Source: Ceriagrion tenellum
Taxonomy: Eukaryota; Arthropoda; Insecta; Odonata; Coenagrionidae
Assembly (NCBI GenBank): GCA_963169105.1
Contig: OY720633.1
Location: 146,961,200 to 147,025,199, forward strand
Direction: 5' to 3'
DNA length: 64,000 nt
Below the pieces are notes generated by a model that saw only the letters and a list, made by a program, of their open reading frames with translations, was not told where the DNA came from and did not search any database. Below are positions 12,091 through 24,044 of the stretch, one piece after another (the stretch's first letter is position 1; each line of letters begins with the position of its first letter). A program made the position numbers and the translations under genes.

Positions 12091-12484
12091 ATTAACAAGT
12101 TGATCTAGTAATGTGGTGTTAAAATAATAGAAGTGCCACAGTTTTTTGGTCAATTAATTTCAGTGCTATAAGGACTATACGGTACCAATCTTATGTAAAA
12201 CACACTTCAAGCACCTGCAAAACAATTGTTAATAATCATGATAAATATGATTTTGTGTGTATGAATTCTTTTCTTCCTAGATTATGCGGTCTCTTAAAAA
12301 CCTCCAAAAGTGATCGCCCACAAAGAGTGGTTTAATCGCATGTCACCGCCCCTTGTCATAAATTATCCATTGAATGAAGTACTTTTCTTAGAAATATTCG
12401 AGTTTTAAGCCAAAGAATGGTGTTAAAAATCATTTGAACTATCAAAAACGCTCTCTAATTTAAATCTGCATAAATTCCAGATTA

Positions 12485-13323
12485 GTACTCTTTGATGTTG
12501 CTAACAACTTTACTTCGGTCCCTTTGACGGAAGGAATCGAGTAAGGTATTGAACTCGTAAGTAACCAAGGCCATTCTAATGCTGATATTTATGGACAAAT
12601 ACACGGCCTAGCTATTGGTTCTCCTTTGTCACAAATGTTGGCAGATATATTTCTGGATTTTTTAGATCGTTTTGACTCTAACCATTATTTTTAAATATCG
12701 CTTTTTTGAGAGCATGAGATTCCTTTCTATTGGACACCTACTTTTACTGATGCAGTTCTTCCCAATGATTCATTTCACCATCATTGTCACAAGATGTCAG
12801 CTTTTCATGCTATGATATTTCGTTTGGCCAATTGGCAATTATTATTGGTTAAGTCAGTTTTATTAAATGATTTAATATCATTTTATCCATTGCAACGAGA
12901 AACGGCAACAGTAATGACACTCTTTTTAACATTTTAGACAGAAAGCATGAAGAGCAGACCATTCGCTCTTAGACAGCCATTCCTTTATCGACCGATAACG
13001 AGCCATTACGTTGGTAAAATACCACTTTTTGGAAAATTGACGTACATGATCATGAAAACGAAGTCTCTGAAGAATTTTAATTCTTATTTTCATTTTCCAT
13101 TTACTATAGTTAAAATCTTATTCAATCCTAAAGATAAATTTGCAGCTTTTGCCAAAAGTGGAGCCTATGCTTTAATCTGTAATTCACGTGATGGTGGGTA
13201 CGTCAGCCAAAATGGACGGAAATTTTTCACAAACATTAAGGAGCATGGAATTTTTTTAAATAACACACGTTTCCTCCAAGTTCGCAAAATATTTAGTGTC
13301 TTGAGCCACCCGAGTGATTTTTA
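12485..13323 (+). pseudogene. Penelope-like element RT and GIY-YIG endonuclease remnant
   Basis: At 12485-12541 the frame reads VLFDVANNFTSVPLTEGIE, matching PLE RT motif A ('SFDVVSLFTNVPL'). At 12590-12672 it reads GQIHGLAIGSPLSQMLADIF, matching motif B ('GVAMGSPLSPVLANI'). The YVDD-type catalytic motif is degraded (TPTFTDAV near 12730). From 12947 a 125-codon frame continues into the endonuclease: the linker NPKDKF, then KSGAYALICNS (GIY position reads GAY), DGGYVSQNGRKF (YIG position reads YVS) and NIKEH. Several stops and frameshifts separate the blocks. The order RT, linker, GIY-YIG is diagnostic of EN-containing PLEs. Loss of the RT aspartates and of the YIG glycine shows it is dead. 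Confidence 0.75.
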
Positions 13324-13399
13324 ATCTAGCATCTTACATGAACATTGTAAGAAGAATTGGATTTTCTTGAACAATACGAGATCGTGAATGCTGTAATAC

Positions 13400-13757
13400 A
13401 TTATTGTAATCATGTCAATTATCTCACATTTGACTTCGATTGCTATTCGATTGGCTTACATCGCCCTGGTCAATGTTTTTTCACTCTCCTCCCCCTTCCG
13501 TTATTTTCCTTGAAAAGCTAGCCTTGCCAAAACTTGGAACACCCTTCCTCCCTCTCCATCCCTTTCCATTTCAACAAAACCTCCCATTTTCTTCCTCAAC
13601 CCTCTCTTCCTCGCTTTCCCACAGCAACTATCTCTTTGTATGTATATGGACGACGAAAGAGATGAAATTTACCTTGATGATGACTTAAGTTGTCGAAACC
13701 AAGGTAAGTTTCCATAAACCAGTGAGGAAATTACTAAGCAAGATTTTGCTTCATAAA
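13400..13757 (+). repeat. Right inverted arm (pseudo-LTR) of the old PLE
   Basis: A polypyrimidine block is followed near the outer end by a hairpin-like string, CTTGATGATGACTTAAG then TTGTCGAAACC (13672-13700). This has the CTGANGA ... GAAAC layout found at other PLE termini in this window. The inverted partner is at 11720-12090. Confidence 0.65.
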
Positions 13758-14265
13758 CTCTATTTGATCCCATTCTCAGCATATCCAGCATCCGCTATTA
13801 CGGCCGTCAGTATCATTTCACCCCTTATTGCCTGTTACATCCACATAATGTCTTCTCCTTCTTTGCCGATGTCCTGCCTTCACCCTACATGTCCAGCACT
13901 TGTTCGTCTGCCTCCCTGTCCATCGCATTGTCGCACATAGCACTTATTCATTCTCTACTCCCACACCATAATTGCATGTACCCTTCCTCTTTTCTCGGAG
14001 CTCACTCTACTCAACCCTCCATCTTGTTCTTACTGTACCGTATTTTAGAAGTCCTCCGTAAAAAATTCTCTTCTTTTATTAAATGGTTACTTCACTGACG
14101 TTATGTTTCTTGTTATGTAATGACCACTATTTCCATTTTCTTTCAAAAGCTCTAACCTAACCATACATTGATCCATCCGCTACAGCTTGCGACCATTTAC
14201 GTTATGCAAAACCTTCGCTGACACAGGTATAGACAGCCCCGCTATCTATAACCAAATAAACCTCT
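13758..14265. other. No recognised gene; possible LINE remnant
   Basis: C/T-rich sequence up to about 14040, then AT-rich. A LINE RT fragment starts just beyond on the minus strand, so its downstream coding sequence could lie here in eroded form, but I could not align it. Confidence 0.3.
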
Positions 14266-14269
14266 TTAT

Positions 14270-14480
14270 TTTAGTTTTCATACGATTGATCTTTATTCTG
14301 TCTATTCTCAAGTGATTTTCTAATGCATCTAATAATGTCCGCAATCTTCCAGATAACTGACTAACCAAAGTTTAGTCGTCAGCAAATCTAACCGGCGCTC
14401 TTTCTACTTCTCACCTCCATAATCTTGGATTAAACGCTATCGAGCAATAGGCACAATGGGAACCCTTTTTTCATCCTTCA
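14270..14480 (-). pseudogene. LINE reverse transcriptase palm fragment
   Basis: Reading the minus strand, a block near 14475 gives MKKGFPLCLLLDSV, corresponding to RT motif B ('RQGCPLSPLLFNI'). After a frameshift, the next block reads VRFADD, then a stop, then TLVSQLSGRLRTLLDALENH and KINRMKTKI. This is the classic 'RFADDTALVS...LL..LE...MKIN..KTK' catalytic motif C to D segment of non-LTR retrotransposons. The catalytic FADD is intact but followed directly by TAA. Nothing upstream or downstream of the palm is preserved well enough to place. It lies about 140 bp left of the hAT insertion. Confidence 0.7.
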
Positions 14481-14618
14481 AACTCTAACTGTACATTCTG
14501 GGTCTCCGTCTACCACCCTCACTTTTGTTGGCCATGAGAGTAAGTTATATATGACTTCAGGTCTGTTTCAACAAAAATAATTGAATCGTGCAGTATTTCG
14601 TGCTATATGGTAATATTC

Positions 14619-14626
14619 CTTAAAGG
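14619..14626 (+). repeat. Left target-site duplication of the hAT element
   Basis: CTTAAAGG directly abuts the TIR. The partner at 18221-18228 is CTTATAGG, 7 of 8 identical. An 8-bp duplication is the hAT superfamily signature. Confidence 0.75.
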
Positions 14627-15357
14627 TAGGGATAGGAATTTTTCGGTGGTTTGAGAGGGAGAAAAGCTGGACTTTGAAATTGGAAATTCGGTACTTTCCA
14701 CTAGACATTTCGGTGTTTTCACAGTAACCACAAATTTAAATATATATACTTAAACTACTGGTTATTTCAAAGCCTAGAAAAGGGTCACTACCATACTTTA
14801 ACCTAATATGATCTGGGTTATTATGTGACACTTCCCTTCTAGCCATGTATTGACTGAAGACAATCACCTCAGTGGCGGAACCTGGAAAGGTGGCGCTAAG
14901 TTTAAAAGTAAATTGTAATACGTTTCGTGTATTGACATGGGGAACGTGATATGTATAAAAATTGCACGGTGTTTAGCATAGTTAGTTAGCTTTAATCCTT
15001 TCTAATATGTAAATACAATCCAAATCGCTTCTTTTAAAAACCCCACTGGTCACATCTAGAATTACATAGATAACACAGTACGTCAACCGCAAAATCTATC
15101 TTTATAATGCCAAGTAGTATCAAATTTGGTAAATCCTTACAAAAATGAAATCTTACTAGGCACTGTAATTCTAAACTATTTAACAACTAAACTAACACTT
15201 TAACACAATATTCCATGATTTTTTTTAAACAGCCAACCATCTGGATGTTTTATGCATTCCTGTTCAGAGTCAGGTCAGGCCACCAGGATCACTGAGAATC
15301 AATGCCACTCAACATTTTGCATAATTACACTCCGTGACCTACTAGATTATATTTGCT

Positions 15358-17417
15358 TCAACCATCAAAGTATACTTCACTAAAGAGTTCTAGATTATCT
15401 TGAGATAAATGATGACGCTGGTCACCCAACACTCTTGTGTATGTAGAAAAGAACCATTCACAGTCTACATTTGCACAAGGAATCCAAATTGATTTCAACA
15501 CAGCTTCACTAAATTTTGGAAATGTACACGACATCCCTAGCAACACTGCTGCAATATCTACCTTTAGCTTTCCAGTTACATGATTCTTCACAAAAGATTT
15601 CAGTACATTGTAGCCTCGCATTATATCAGTATCATCCAATTTGGAACACGAACTTACTTTCTTAATTTTCTGCACGAGTTCTTCAGTGATAATCATTTGT
15701 ACTATTTCAGCAGGTTCAAATACATTCATGTACTTATATAACTGTTTAGCAGGATCATTAGCCCGTAATTCAAGTAGCTTGGCTACAGCGTGGGAAGCTG
15801 CATTGGACAGAACTGAACTGATTTTGCTCCTACTAACTGTCCTTCCACAATCCTCTAGTAGTTTCACAACATTGCTCCCATAACTCCCTCCTGCAGCGAT
15901 TCAAGAGCTTGCTGAATTCTCCTTAGCTGCCCATCTAGAACATGTACAGCTGGCTGTGAGTGTCCTTCCAGAAATGTGATCAATTCAACAATGTCTTTGC
16001 CATATTCTGTAATGAATATAGTCTGTATTTGGATTGCTTCCAAATCTTCTTCTGAAATACTACGGAGAAAAGCAACTCCGGCATTGTCACTTGTTATGTC
16101 CTCACTGCGCATAAACCCTACAATGCCTTACACATGTTTTGCAAGATATGCCACTGACTCATACCACGAGCACCACACGGTTAAAACTGGCTGAGGAAAT
16201 AGTGGTACTTGCTGACTAGGATAGGTTGTATCCAAATATTTTCTATAAATGTGCTTTATTTTCCGTGTGTTTAGGAATGCCATCTTCACTTTGGATACCG
16301 CTTGCTACAAAATAGGAAATGTTTCCCAAGAGTATCCAGTACTAAATTAAGTTTATGGGCCCAGCACTGAATGATCAGAACATCATCAGACAACAAATTC
16401 TCCAGTGTATGAAAACATTTTGCCATGTAGCGAGCAGAGTCGGACTTTAAGGCTGTTACATTATCCAGTGGTATTTCATACTTCTTCGGTGTGTCTAAAA
16501 TTGCTCTTGAACATGTTTTTGAAATGGCAGTTTCCAAACAACACACATCACCAACTACAATGTCCAAGGCACTATCACGAAGTTCAATAATTTTCAGCAA
16601 GACCACAAAAACACATTCTCCTTTCTTGTCCGTTGTTTAATCACAACAAACAATCACTGTCTTTCTTGCTTGTCCTTCCTTTCCTGCTTGTCCTTCAGTC
16701 GAGTCTTCATGTCGGCCTTTCTCTGCATTCTCAGATCAGGAATGTATTTGTCCCTCAGTTGGCGCACGCAGGGAATATCACCAGCACCTGTAACATGCCA
16801 GTAAGCATGTTTGTAAATGTAAATTTTTTTTTGTATATATATGGTATGTATATATGGTATGTATGGTAACCCTATGATAAAGAAATTATGTAAAATGTTA
16901 GTTTATTATTATAATTACAGCAGATTTGCTTCCGAGAAGGTGAAATTATTCACAGTATTAAATAAAACATTAGTTTTCCTATTGTCATGTAAAAGAATGG
17001 AAGGCTCAAGTAACTTACATAAAGCTACTGTAACTGTAATAAATTACTTACCCTCAACAAATTCATTCAAAAATGATTTCACTTGCTCATTTTCCAATTT
17101 GTAGAGAGGAATGTCAGCTTTGAGAAAGGTCTGTATTATCCTCTTTCCAAAATGATCAGCAATTTGCTTTTTCTTGGCAGCACTGTTGATGCAGGAGGAG
17201 ATTGATGTTTGTAACTTTAAAGAATTTCCATCCTTGCGAAATTTCGCTGCAGTTACATGCTTCGAAGATTTTAAATGTTTTTCAATTGAAACTTTCCTTT
17301 CCCAAGCTACCGGACAATTGCAGAATTTGCACAGTACCGTACTTTTATCGATACAATGAAATCCATCTTTTTGATACTGGAAAGCCTGTCTCTTGCGCTT
17401 AATTTTGCATTCGGCAT
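15358..17417 (-). pseudogene. hAT transposase with N-terminal zinc finger, one intron, inactivated
   Basis: Exon 1 (to about 17052) encodes LCKFCNCPVAWERKVSIEKH followed by KSSKHV, a BED/CGGBP1-like C2H2 finger, and ends VEG. A donor GGTAAG follows, and a 264-bp intron runs to an acceptor TTACAG (16793-16788). Exon 2 opens AGDIPCVRQLRDKYIPDLRM in phase. The catalytic region reads VIVCCD-stop-TTDKKGE, where family members have DETTD. Later blocks are CWAHKLNLVL (the hAT C..H motif), PVLTVWCSWYESVAYL and, at the C-terminus, IPCANVDCEWFFSTYTRVLG followed by DQRHHLSQDNLELFSEV, the dimerisation domain. There is a stop near 16137 and frameshifts near 16640 and 15865. An ATG at 17417 starts MPNAKLSARDR, a plausible N-terminus that needs one shift to join the finger. 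Few lesions suggest moderate age. Confidence 0.85.
16788..17051 (-). other. Spliceosomal intron in the hAT transposase gene
   Basis: The donor G|GTAAGTAA and the acceptor ATGTTACAG|GTG flank a 264-bp AT-rich segment. Joining them keeps the reading frame (VE-G-AGDIPC) through a split GGT codon. Introns occur in some hAT families, and the clean phase preservation argues that this one was functional. Confidence 0.65.
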
Positions 17418-18220
17418 CGCAATAACTCGTCAAAATTACTTGAAAGCCCGAGAAACCAGCAACAAAACAAGGCTACTTAACAATTGTCACTGGAAAAAAA
17501 CAGTAATTTGACGGATATGGCCAAGAGGCAGAGATTCAAACAACAAAATCGATCTTGACACCATGCAATAAATATATCGACAATTATATATATGTCTATC
17601 AGTATCGGCATTAAAAAACTCTTGGCGAACAAACCCATTGAAATGAAACTTTTGAGCCAACTCAAAGCAGGTATTCACGCATGCGTAGTCCATCTCGTCT
17701 TCAAATACGTAGTAGATTGATAAAAAAATGCGCATATTGCTCTTCCTTTGTTCGACTCACATCGGAGCGGAGAGCAAATAGACGGTTATTCCACTAATTG
17801 TAAATAGAAAGCACCGCGGCATGGCGATGATGGCGATCGCCGTCTATTGCCGGGTATCGCTGCAAATCAAAAACACCCGATGTTATCCTCCCGCGATTGT
17901 ATCAATTGTATCGTAACATCAGTTATGCTACGATGAACTGCATTCTTCCACATACCTCAGGAATATTTGCACTTGTGTTCGTTTAAATCGAATTGACAAC
18001 ATTCCATGTACTTTAATGTTTTTCTTGCGTTTTAAATGTACTTTCAACCATTTTCCCATAAAAAATGAAAATTCGCGTTTTGGGGAACAATTTGCGACAT
18101 TTCGCGAGTTCAAAAGTCATTTCCCAGTCAGTATGGGGTATTTTGTAACTAATTACCATTACAAGGACACTTTTTTTCTAAATTCGCAAAATTCGCGATC
18201 GCGAAATTTACCTATCCCTA

Positions 18221-18228
18221 CTTATAGG
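18221..18228 (+). repeat. Right target-site duplication of the hAT element
   Basis: CTTATAGG follows the right TIR and differs from the left copy (CTTAAAGG) by one base. Confidence 0.75.
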
Positions 18229-18524
18229 TGTAAGAAATATTTTTTTCTATTTTGCACAATTTTAATAAAAGCCAATTCCTTGGCTTTATTATTATTTTAA
18301 TAATTAGCTATTACATAGTTAATTATTATCTAATTTCTATCGCAATGTAAACTGAAAGTATTCATCGAAATTGAATTGATTGAGATCGGCGGTGAATCTA
18401 CGAGGTGAAGATTCTCTACCGAGATTTATTCAATGTAGTGTTGATTGAGCCTAGCCATACGCTGGAAGAGTAATAAAATGAAAGAGTTAGGTTATTATTA
18501 GGGGTTTGAAGGTGGCATAGAAAG
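18229..18524. other. No recognised gene
   Basis: AT-rich flank of the hAT element with only short frames. Confidence 0.4.
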
Positions 18525-19245
18525 GCCGATAGTGAAAAGAGGAGGGAAGATGTGGGAGGAAAGTTATGGAAACACGAACTCTATGAAGAGGATATCACGG
18601 GCATCTCTCTTCAGAAGGATGGGGATGGATTGAAGAAGAAAATGGAAAAATACAAAAGGCGGAAGGAGACGAATGGGAGACCGTCTGAGTGGAGAGCGCC
18701 CTCGGTGTGCTGAGAGTGGGCGGGGGCGCACCTAGTATTGAGGATTGAAAGTGGCAGAGCGTCCGCGCGCGCGGTCGGTCAGGGAGACTCGAGTGGGTGA
18801 CGGAGGGACGTCCGAACGCGGAACCGGCCATTCCTCTCTCTCCGTCGACGGTTCTCACCTGGCATCGATCCAGGGTGACCTATATGCGGTGCCGGAATAC
18901 CTAAGGAGCGTGCGAACACAATTGCGGAAGGAGAAGAGCGTGTGGCCGAGGGGAATGGGTGGGTGGACTGGAGGGGCGAGGAGAACGTGACTGAGGCCAA
19001 GGAGGTGATGCATTTGAGATGCGAGCGCACACTCACACGGCGGATGGGAAGCGGCTCGCGTTTATCGGTTGGGCCGTGAGTGTGTGTATGTGTGTGGGTA
19101 TGGGAACCCAGAGGGAAGTTTCCTCCGCGAAGAAAAATAAAGCGAGTGGGAAAGAGAATCTCTCTGCCATTCAGCTTTAAGCACGCCGTAGAAAGATACT
19201 CGGGCGAAAAGCTCGCTGGAGACGGGGGATTATAATAAACAGATT
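18525..19245. other. GC-rich, purine-biased island
   Basis: A/G dominates the plus strand from 18525 to about 18700. This is followed by CpG-dense sequence including GTCCGCGCGCGCGGTCGG (about 18759) and a GT-rich run (19078-19100). The 160-codon minus frame (18779-19261) is built from Ser/Pro/His-Thr repeats arising from the GT tract and is not credible as a gene. A regulatory island is possible. Confidence 0.35.
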
Positions 19246-21055
19246 TTTTTCTGAGGAACATTCTTGGGAAATATGGGAAATAACTGCAATAGGAATACGG
19301 TGTAACTCCTGTGGTGGACGCAGCGTGTGAGAATCGGCCTTGACTACGATCCTGACTGATTCATGATCCACCGCTGTTCCTTATCGATGCTCCTTCGGCG
19401 CTTAACTTAGCTAGACCGTCTCTGATAGGCATGGAAATAAGTAATAACTGCCAACATTTGTGATAACAATGCTAAGAGAAGAAGAACTTTTCTCCAACGT
19501 GCGCTTTCTTTGATTCATATAATGCACTCAGTACATGCGCTCCTTTTATAGATTTTCTTGGCTCCTTTTATTATCTGTGGAATGCATTCCTAGAAAATGA
19601 CCGTAACTACCTAGTCTTAATAATGATATGTCTTCCAACGTTAGTGGCAATATGTTGGAAATTTTTTTATCCTACTAGAAAATTTTGGCGGGAAACTTTT
19701 ATTTTCCGTTACTGGTTTTATGTACGTATTTGGGTTGTGATATTTTACGAGATAAATTATATTTTCGCCGTCGCTGCTTCTACATTTGCTCACGTTTGCT
19801 TTATTTTCAGTGTTCCATTGTCAGTTTTCCTTAGATTTCCATTTTGGATCAGTACAATCAAACAGCGAAATTGTACATATAATTAAAATTCCAAACAGAT
19901 AATGGACGAAAATCATCATGACCATTTTACTGTGGGTTTTTAATGGGATATCAATAAAAATAGTTGAATATTACGATTTGATCACACTTGCACTTCACGT
20001 TAAAGGGATTGTTTTATGATGGAATGAACTGCAAAACATAGTTATCTTACACGAGTAGCAAAGGATCTGCAGTAAAGGACACATTTGGTCAATTACAAAT
20101 TTATGGAACATATTCCTTGCATAATATTGTTGCTCAATCATGAGTCGTGCGTCATTAAAATTCATTCTCTCCAAATACTAATAGTACTTTATGCGATCAC
20201 CTGAATGTTAAGCAAATCACGTTCTACTGATTCGGATCTTCATATCATAAACCAATGTATGAATTAATAATTAATGTGGATATTCTGGTTATGTATCCCA
20301 AATTTTGAGGACTGCTTTTGATTTTTTAAGCATTGCTTCAGTTTCCTCATCGGCAGCCATGTCGGAATCATGACCGAGCCATATTTTTTTGTGTACGCAA
20401 GGGGCCTTTCAAACTTTTCATGCATGCTCCAGCGGAAAAAATTTAAATTCTCTGCGAGGGAAGCAAGTGAAAATCATTAAAAAGCCACCGAATGTGAAGG
20501 AATCCGTGGTTGAAAATCCTTCAATTGTGGATTTGTGACACTTGGGCAACCTATTCCCAAAGAGCATGAGTGTGGTAAACATGCGTGGTCATGAGGTTTA
20601 CAATGAGAAAAGCAAGAAACGTACCTCGTTTGAATGTAGAAATGAAAAGTACTACAAAATCCTCGACGAGCGATGTTTGGACAGATGTAGACCAGTCAGA
20701 CGGGTAGCATTTATCCGTGCAAGTGTTGCTCCATTGGGCGTCGTGGAATGACATTTTGTTGGAAAGACAGCCCCAAACAATGAGACGAGAAAATTCTTGA
20801 TGCGAGTCAGGTGCGTCAAGTCGTTTGAAATGATATGTTGAACGCGCTCTGGAACGTGTGACATGGGAGCAAAAATATCTCCTTGACTTTAGAATTCGCC
20901 AAGCCAGCGATCATCCAGAAATGTTATTTTGAACGCTAAACGCTGAGTTTTATCTTCCAAAGTCGGAAATACGAATCAGTATCCCCTATATCGGGTTCCT
21001 TTGAAGGTATTCACTCAAAGATTTATGACTATGGCGTTATGCGACGATGAATGGA
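19246..21055. other. No recognised gene
   Basis: Mostly AT-rich. The frames at 20542-20751 and 20551-20754 overlap each other and show no known motif. Nothing else could be supported. Confidence 0.35.
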
Positions 21056-21059
21056 GAGA

Positions 21060-21460
21060 GCAAAAGTGTGAAAGATGAGTTTTCTGGAAAAGTGAGAGAG
21101 ATCACTCTAGTGGGAGAATATTAGTACTCTGCGACGTAAATGAAAGGGTTGGAATCAGAAGGAATACCTTCGAATAGTAATTCGGCTAACAAGTGACCCC
21201 TGAGTGAAACAATGCCAAAAGCTTGGTGAATGTGGGCGTAGATAACTCATTCTCTAATTGATAGTTAATGTATAATGATATACATTTGCATACATAGCAA
21301 GGGGGAAATTTATGGTATTGATTTCGTTGTGTGTAATGAGAGATTAAGAAAGTCAGTGGAGGACGCTAGGGTAACGACGAGTGCTAAATATGGAATGGAG
21401 TACTATTTAGTGGTCTTCGATGTGAATTTGGGCAGGAAATGAGTCCGAAGGAGCGTAATA
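21060..21460 (+). pseudogene. LINE apurinic-type endonuclease (EEP) remnant
   Basis: At 21112-21176 one frame reads RILVLCDVNERVGIRRNTFE, matching the LINE endonuclease block 'ILVGDFNARVGN'. After AT-rich, shifted sequence, another frame at about 21311-21450 reads IDFVVCNERLRKSVEDARVT and TSAKYGMEYYLVVFDVNLGRK. This corresponds to 'IDYVLVDERWRRSVKDVRVYRGADIGSDHYLVVAKLRLKL', the catalytic SDH end of the domain. In this copy SDHYLV has become MEYYLV, so the catalytic Asp and His are gone. The sequence after 21450 is compatible with eroded downstream ORF2, but no RT motif was recognised. Confidence 0.65.
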
Positions 21461-24040
21461 AAACGAAAGTGAATTTAGAAAGAGTTTTAGACAGTGTGAT
21501 AGGAAAATACTATGGAGGAATTCTTGATCAGCTATACTGTTAAAGCGGAAAAAATTGCACGAATATTTCGGCAAGGAGAAAGTGAGTAGCGATGCGTGAG
21601 AGAGCTTGCAAGAAATTATTGTAGAATAGGCTGACAGTGCGTGTCTAAAGATTGGTTGGTTGGTGTTTGTTATCAAATATGGAAACCAAAGTTGGTGTTT
21701 ACGGAAATATACTTCTTTTCACATTATTGTATGGCAGCAAAACGTTTTTCTGTAACACTATTTTTTTTCATAAAAAGTAAAAACAATAAACTTTAGTTCG
21801 TTGTTTTCAAAAATATTTTTTGAAACGAGGCGCCTTACAGGCATAACTACGACTATTTGGCTGTTCTTACAGTGAAAAGAAATGGCGTGATGGGTGTGCG
21901 TGTTTGTATCTTCCAAAGACCTAGATTAATTTAATTAGCAGCCCTCGGACTAGGTATGGGCTGTATTGTAGAAGATGTTTTTCACGTTATGGAACTGTGC
22001 ATTGAGTTCTGGAGCACTTCCCCTTGCCTACTTCACCTCAAAAGCAATCCCTTTTTTAATAATACTGTAATGTCCCCCGCTTGTATATTTAGACAACCAT
22101 TGCTAACTGATATACAGTTCTGTACTTTCATGTTCATTTTTAGTCTCCTTATAATGAACCCTTACACAAATCGATCATGTGCCGACATTTCAGGGTACAT
22201 CCTTCTTCTCCAACCAGTTTTCATCATCTTTCCATCATAAGTTTTTAATGCCCTTTCCCTAGCATCGCTAATACTTTGGTTCCATGGCAACTTATGAAGA
22301 CCAAATGACCCGTCGTTACTATATTGTGCATTTTCCCTGCTGCGTGTTAGCGTATCCCTGTTAATTATGCTTTATCATTTCTTTGAACTGTCTTTTGAGA
22401 TGAAGTGCCCCTCTGCCACCCGTTTGAGGAAGAAACTCTATGCAGATATTTCACATAACCGTCTACACTTTAGCCTTCCTAGAGCCATGACCGTCACCAT
22501 TTTTACCGTCCCAGCCTCAATGGGTATCGAGGAAAGCGGCCCTTCCACTGTGGCGATTGTTACCAGGATGGCAATATAAATTATTTACCTCTTTCTTGTA
22601 GTTAGCAATAATATTATTTTCATGTGTATCTTAATATTTCCTTACAACTAAAAAATGTATATATTTAAATTTGATGCGAAACAACCTGGAGATGATAGCG
22701 CAAGAGAAAGGTGTATAATAATTTGTTCAAAATGAAGGAAATGCTGGATGACTAGCACTAGAGAAAAGAGAATTATCCAATGAACATTTAAGTTGCTAGT
22801 GAGAACCGATTACCGGCAGCAAATGCAATAATTTATAGTTGTATAGGTTTAGGGTAGAAAAACGAATACACAAATACTTATATTATATATATAATAGAAT
22901 TAGAGGTCGCAAGCCACCCATTGAAGAACTCAGCAAAATCATTTAAGAGACATTCAATGCCTGGTTAAAATTTCTTGGAAGCATCTAAAGAGAAATCGGT
23001 AAAAGCCTAAGGAGAATCTGGGAAGTGCCATAAGAGCTCTTGAATATACATTTCCTTGTTAGAATCCAAGCAGAAACGCTGAAGAGACATCTCACGAATA
23101 GTTTGCAATGAGCTGGTTGACGAAGGCTGCAGAGATATAAAAAAACTCTTGGAGAAGGATGAACGGCATTATAAGTGAAATAATTGGATAAAGGCCATGG
23201 ACAATCAAGGTCCGGATTCCCTGGGAAACGAATTTTTCAGTTCAATGAAAGGTAGCTGGAAAAGGTATGAGCTAGGGGAAATGACGTCATCAGTAGCTAT
23301 GCAGAAGACGGCGTATATGGTATTAGGGACGAGGGGGTAGGAGTGAAATAATTTCGACTAGACCTGAATTTAAATGAAAATTGAAATGTAAAAAACGGGA
23401 AGACATTCCCCTTAAAAGTTTTTGTCATGCTCTCAAACGAATTCTGAATGACAAAATGCGATGGTGAAAACGAATGCCAACTTTCTCACAGTGAAACAGC
23501 TTTTAGGAGATCAGGGTCGTTCTTCTTTTATGCACATGCAATAAAGTAATTCATTTAAATAGTCCCTGGATTTTGCATGTTTGGTTAATTCTTGATACGC
23601 GGGGAAAATGCGGATATATTTCATTGAAGAGCATCAACTCTACCAAAACCAGGTCATTTATCAGCTTTTTAATGATGCAGCAAAATGAAAATTTAAGTAC
23701 AGATACGAACAATTTGTGACGTCTGAGAGGCGGAACTAATCCTTGTGCATTTAGGTAAATGGAAATCATATGTTGAAAATGTATTTATATTAAAAATGAC
23801 AAATTATCATCGGTGAATTACAAATGACATGACATCGGTGTATGACAAATATTTTACCCTTAAATTTTACCGAACCTGGTGTTTATAGCATTTTCAACTG
23901 GTTGTGAACCCATTTTGTTTTTTAACTGATAGGGTTTCTATCTTTTACTACGCATAATATAGTTTTAATTGGATATATTAGTATGACAATGGAACTCATG
24001 AATATTTACTGTGAGTAAGAGAACTCCTTCGGATTTGCTG
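21461..24040. other. No recognised gene
   Basis: The first few hundred bases may be eroded LINE ORF2 downstream of the endonuclease remnant. The rest is AT-rich with short frames. A palindromic TATATATA-rich run lies near 22880. No further family could be recognised. Confidence 0.35.
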
Positions 24041-24044
24041 GATA

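Larger units (their letters stand above)
11720..13757 (+). mobile_element. Old Penelope-like retroelement with inverted long terminal arms
   Basis: A decayed PLE coding region (12485-13323, plus strand) is enclosed by two related blocks in inverted orientation, about 11720-12090 and 13400-13757. Both blocks carry the same order of landmarks in the element's orientation: a GATTGGCTTAC string, CGCCCTGGT, a TTATTTTCCTTGAAAA-like string, a long polypyrimidine stretch, a TATATGGACGA-like string, a CTTGATGATGAC-like hairpin, CATAAACCA and AAGCAAGAT. Inverted pseudo-LTRs are a known PLE arrangement. Divergence between arms is considerable, so the insertion is old. Outer ends are approximate and no target duplication was found. 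Confidence 0.7.
14627..18220 (-). mobile_element. hAT-superfamily DNA transposon, 3.6 kb
   Basis: The element is bounded by short terminal inverted repeats: TAGGGATAGG at 14627-14636 and its reverse complement CCTATCCCTA at 18211-18220. Similarity extends a little further (AATTTTTCGG against TAAATTTCGC). It is flanked by an 8-bp direct repeat with one mismatch. Inside, a minus-strand transposase gene spans 17417-15358 with a BED/CGGBP1-like zinc finger, an intron and a typical hAT C-terminal dimerisation block. The ~800 bp to the right of the gene is its promoter side. The ~730 bp to the left is the 3' side. Length, TIR type and duplication length all fit hAT. Confidence 0.85.

Noticed and set aside
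18779..19261. 160-codon minus-strand ORF
   Set aside because: Contains a Thr-His repeat encoded by a GT microsatellite and otherwise composition-driven residues.
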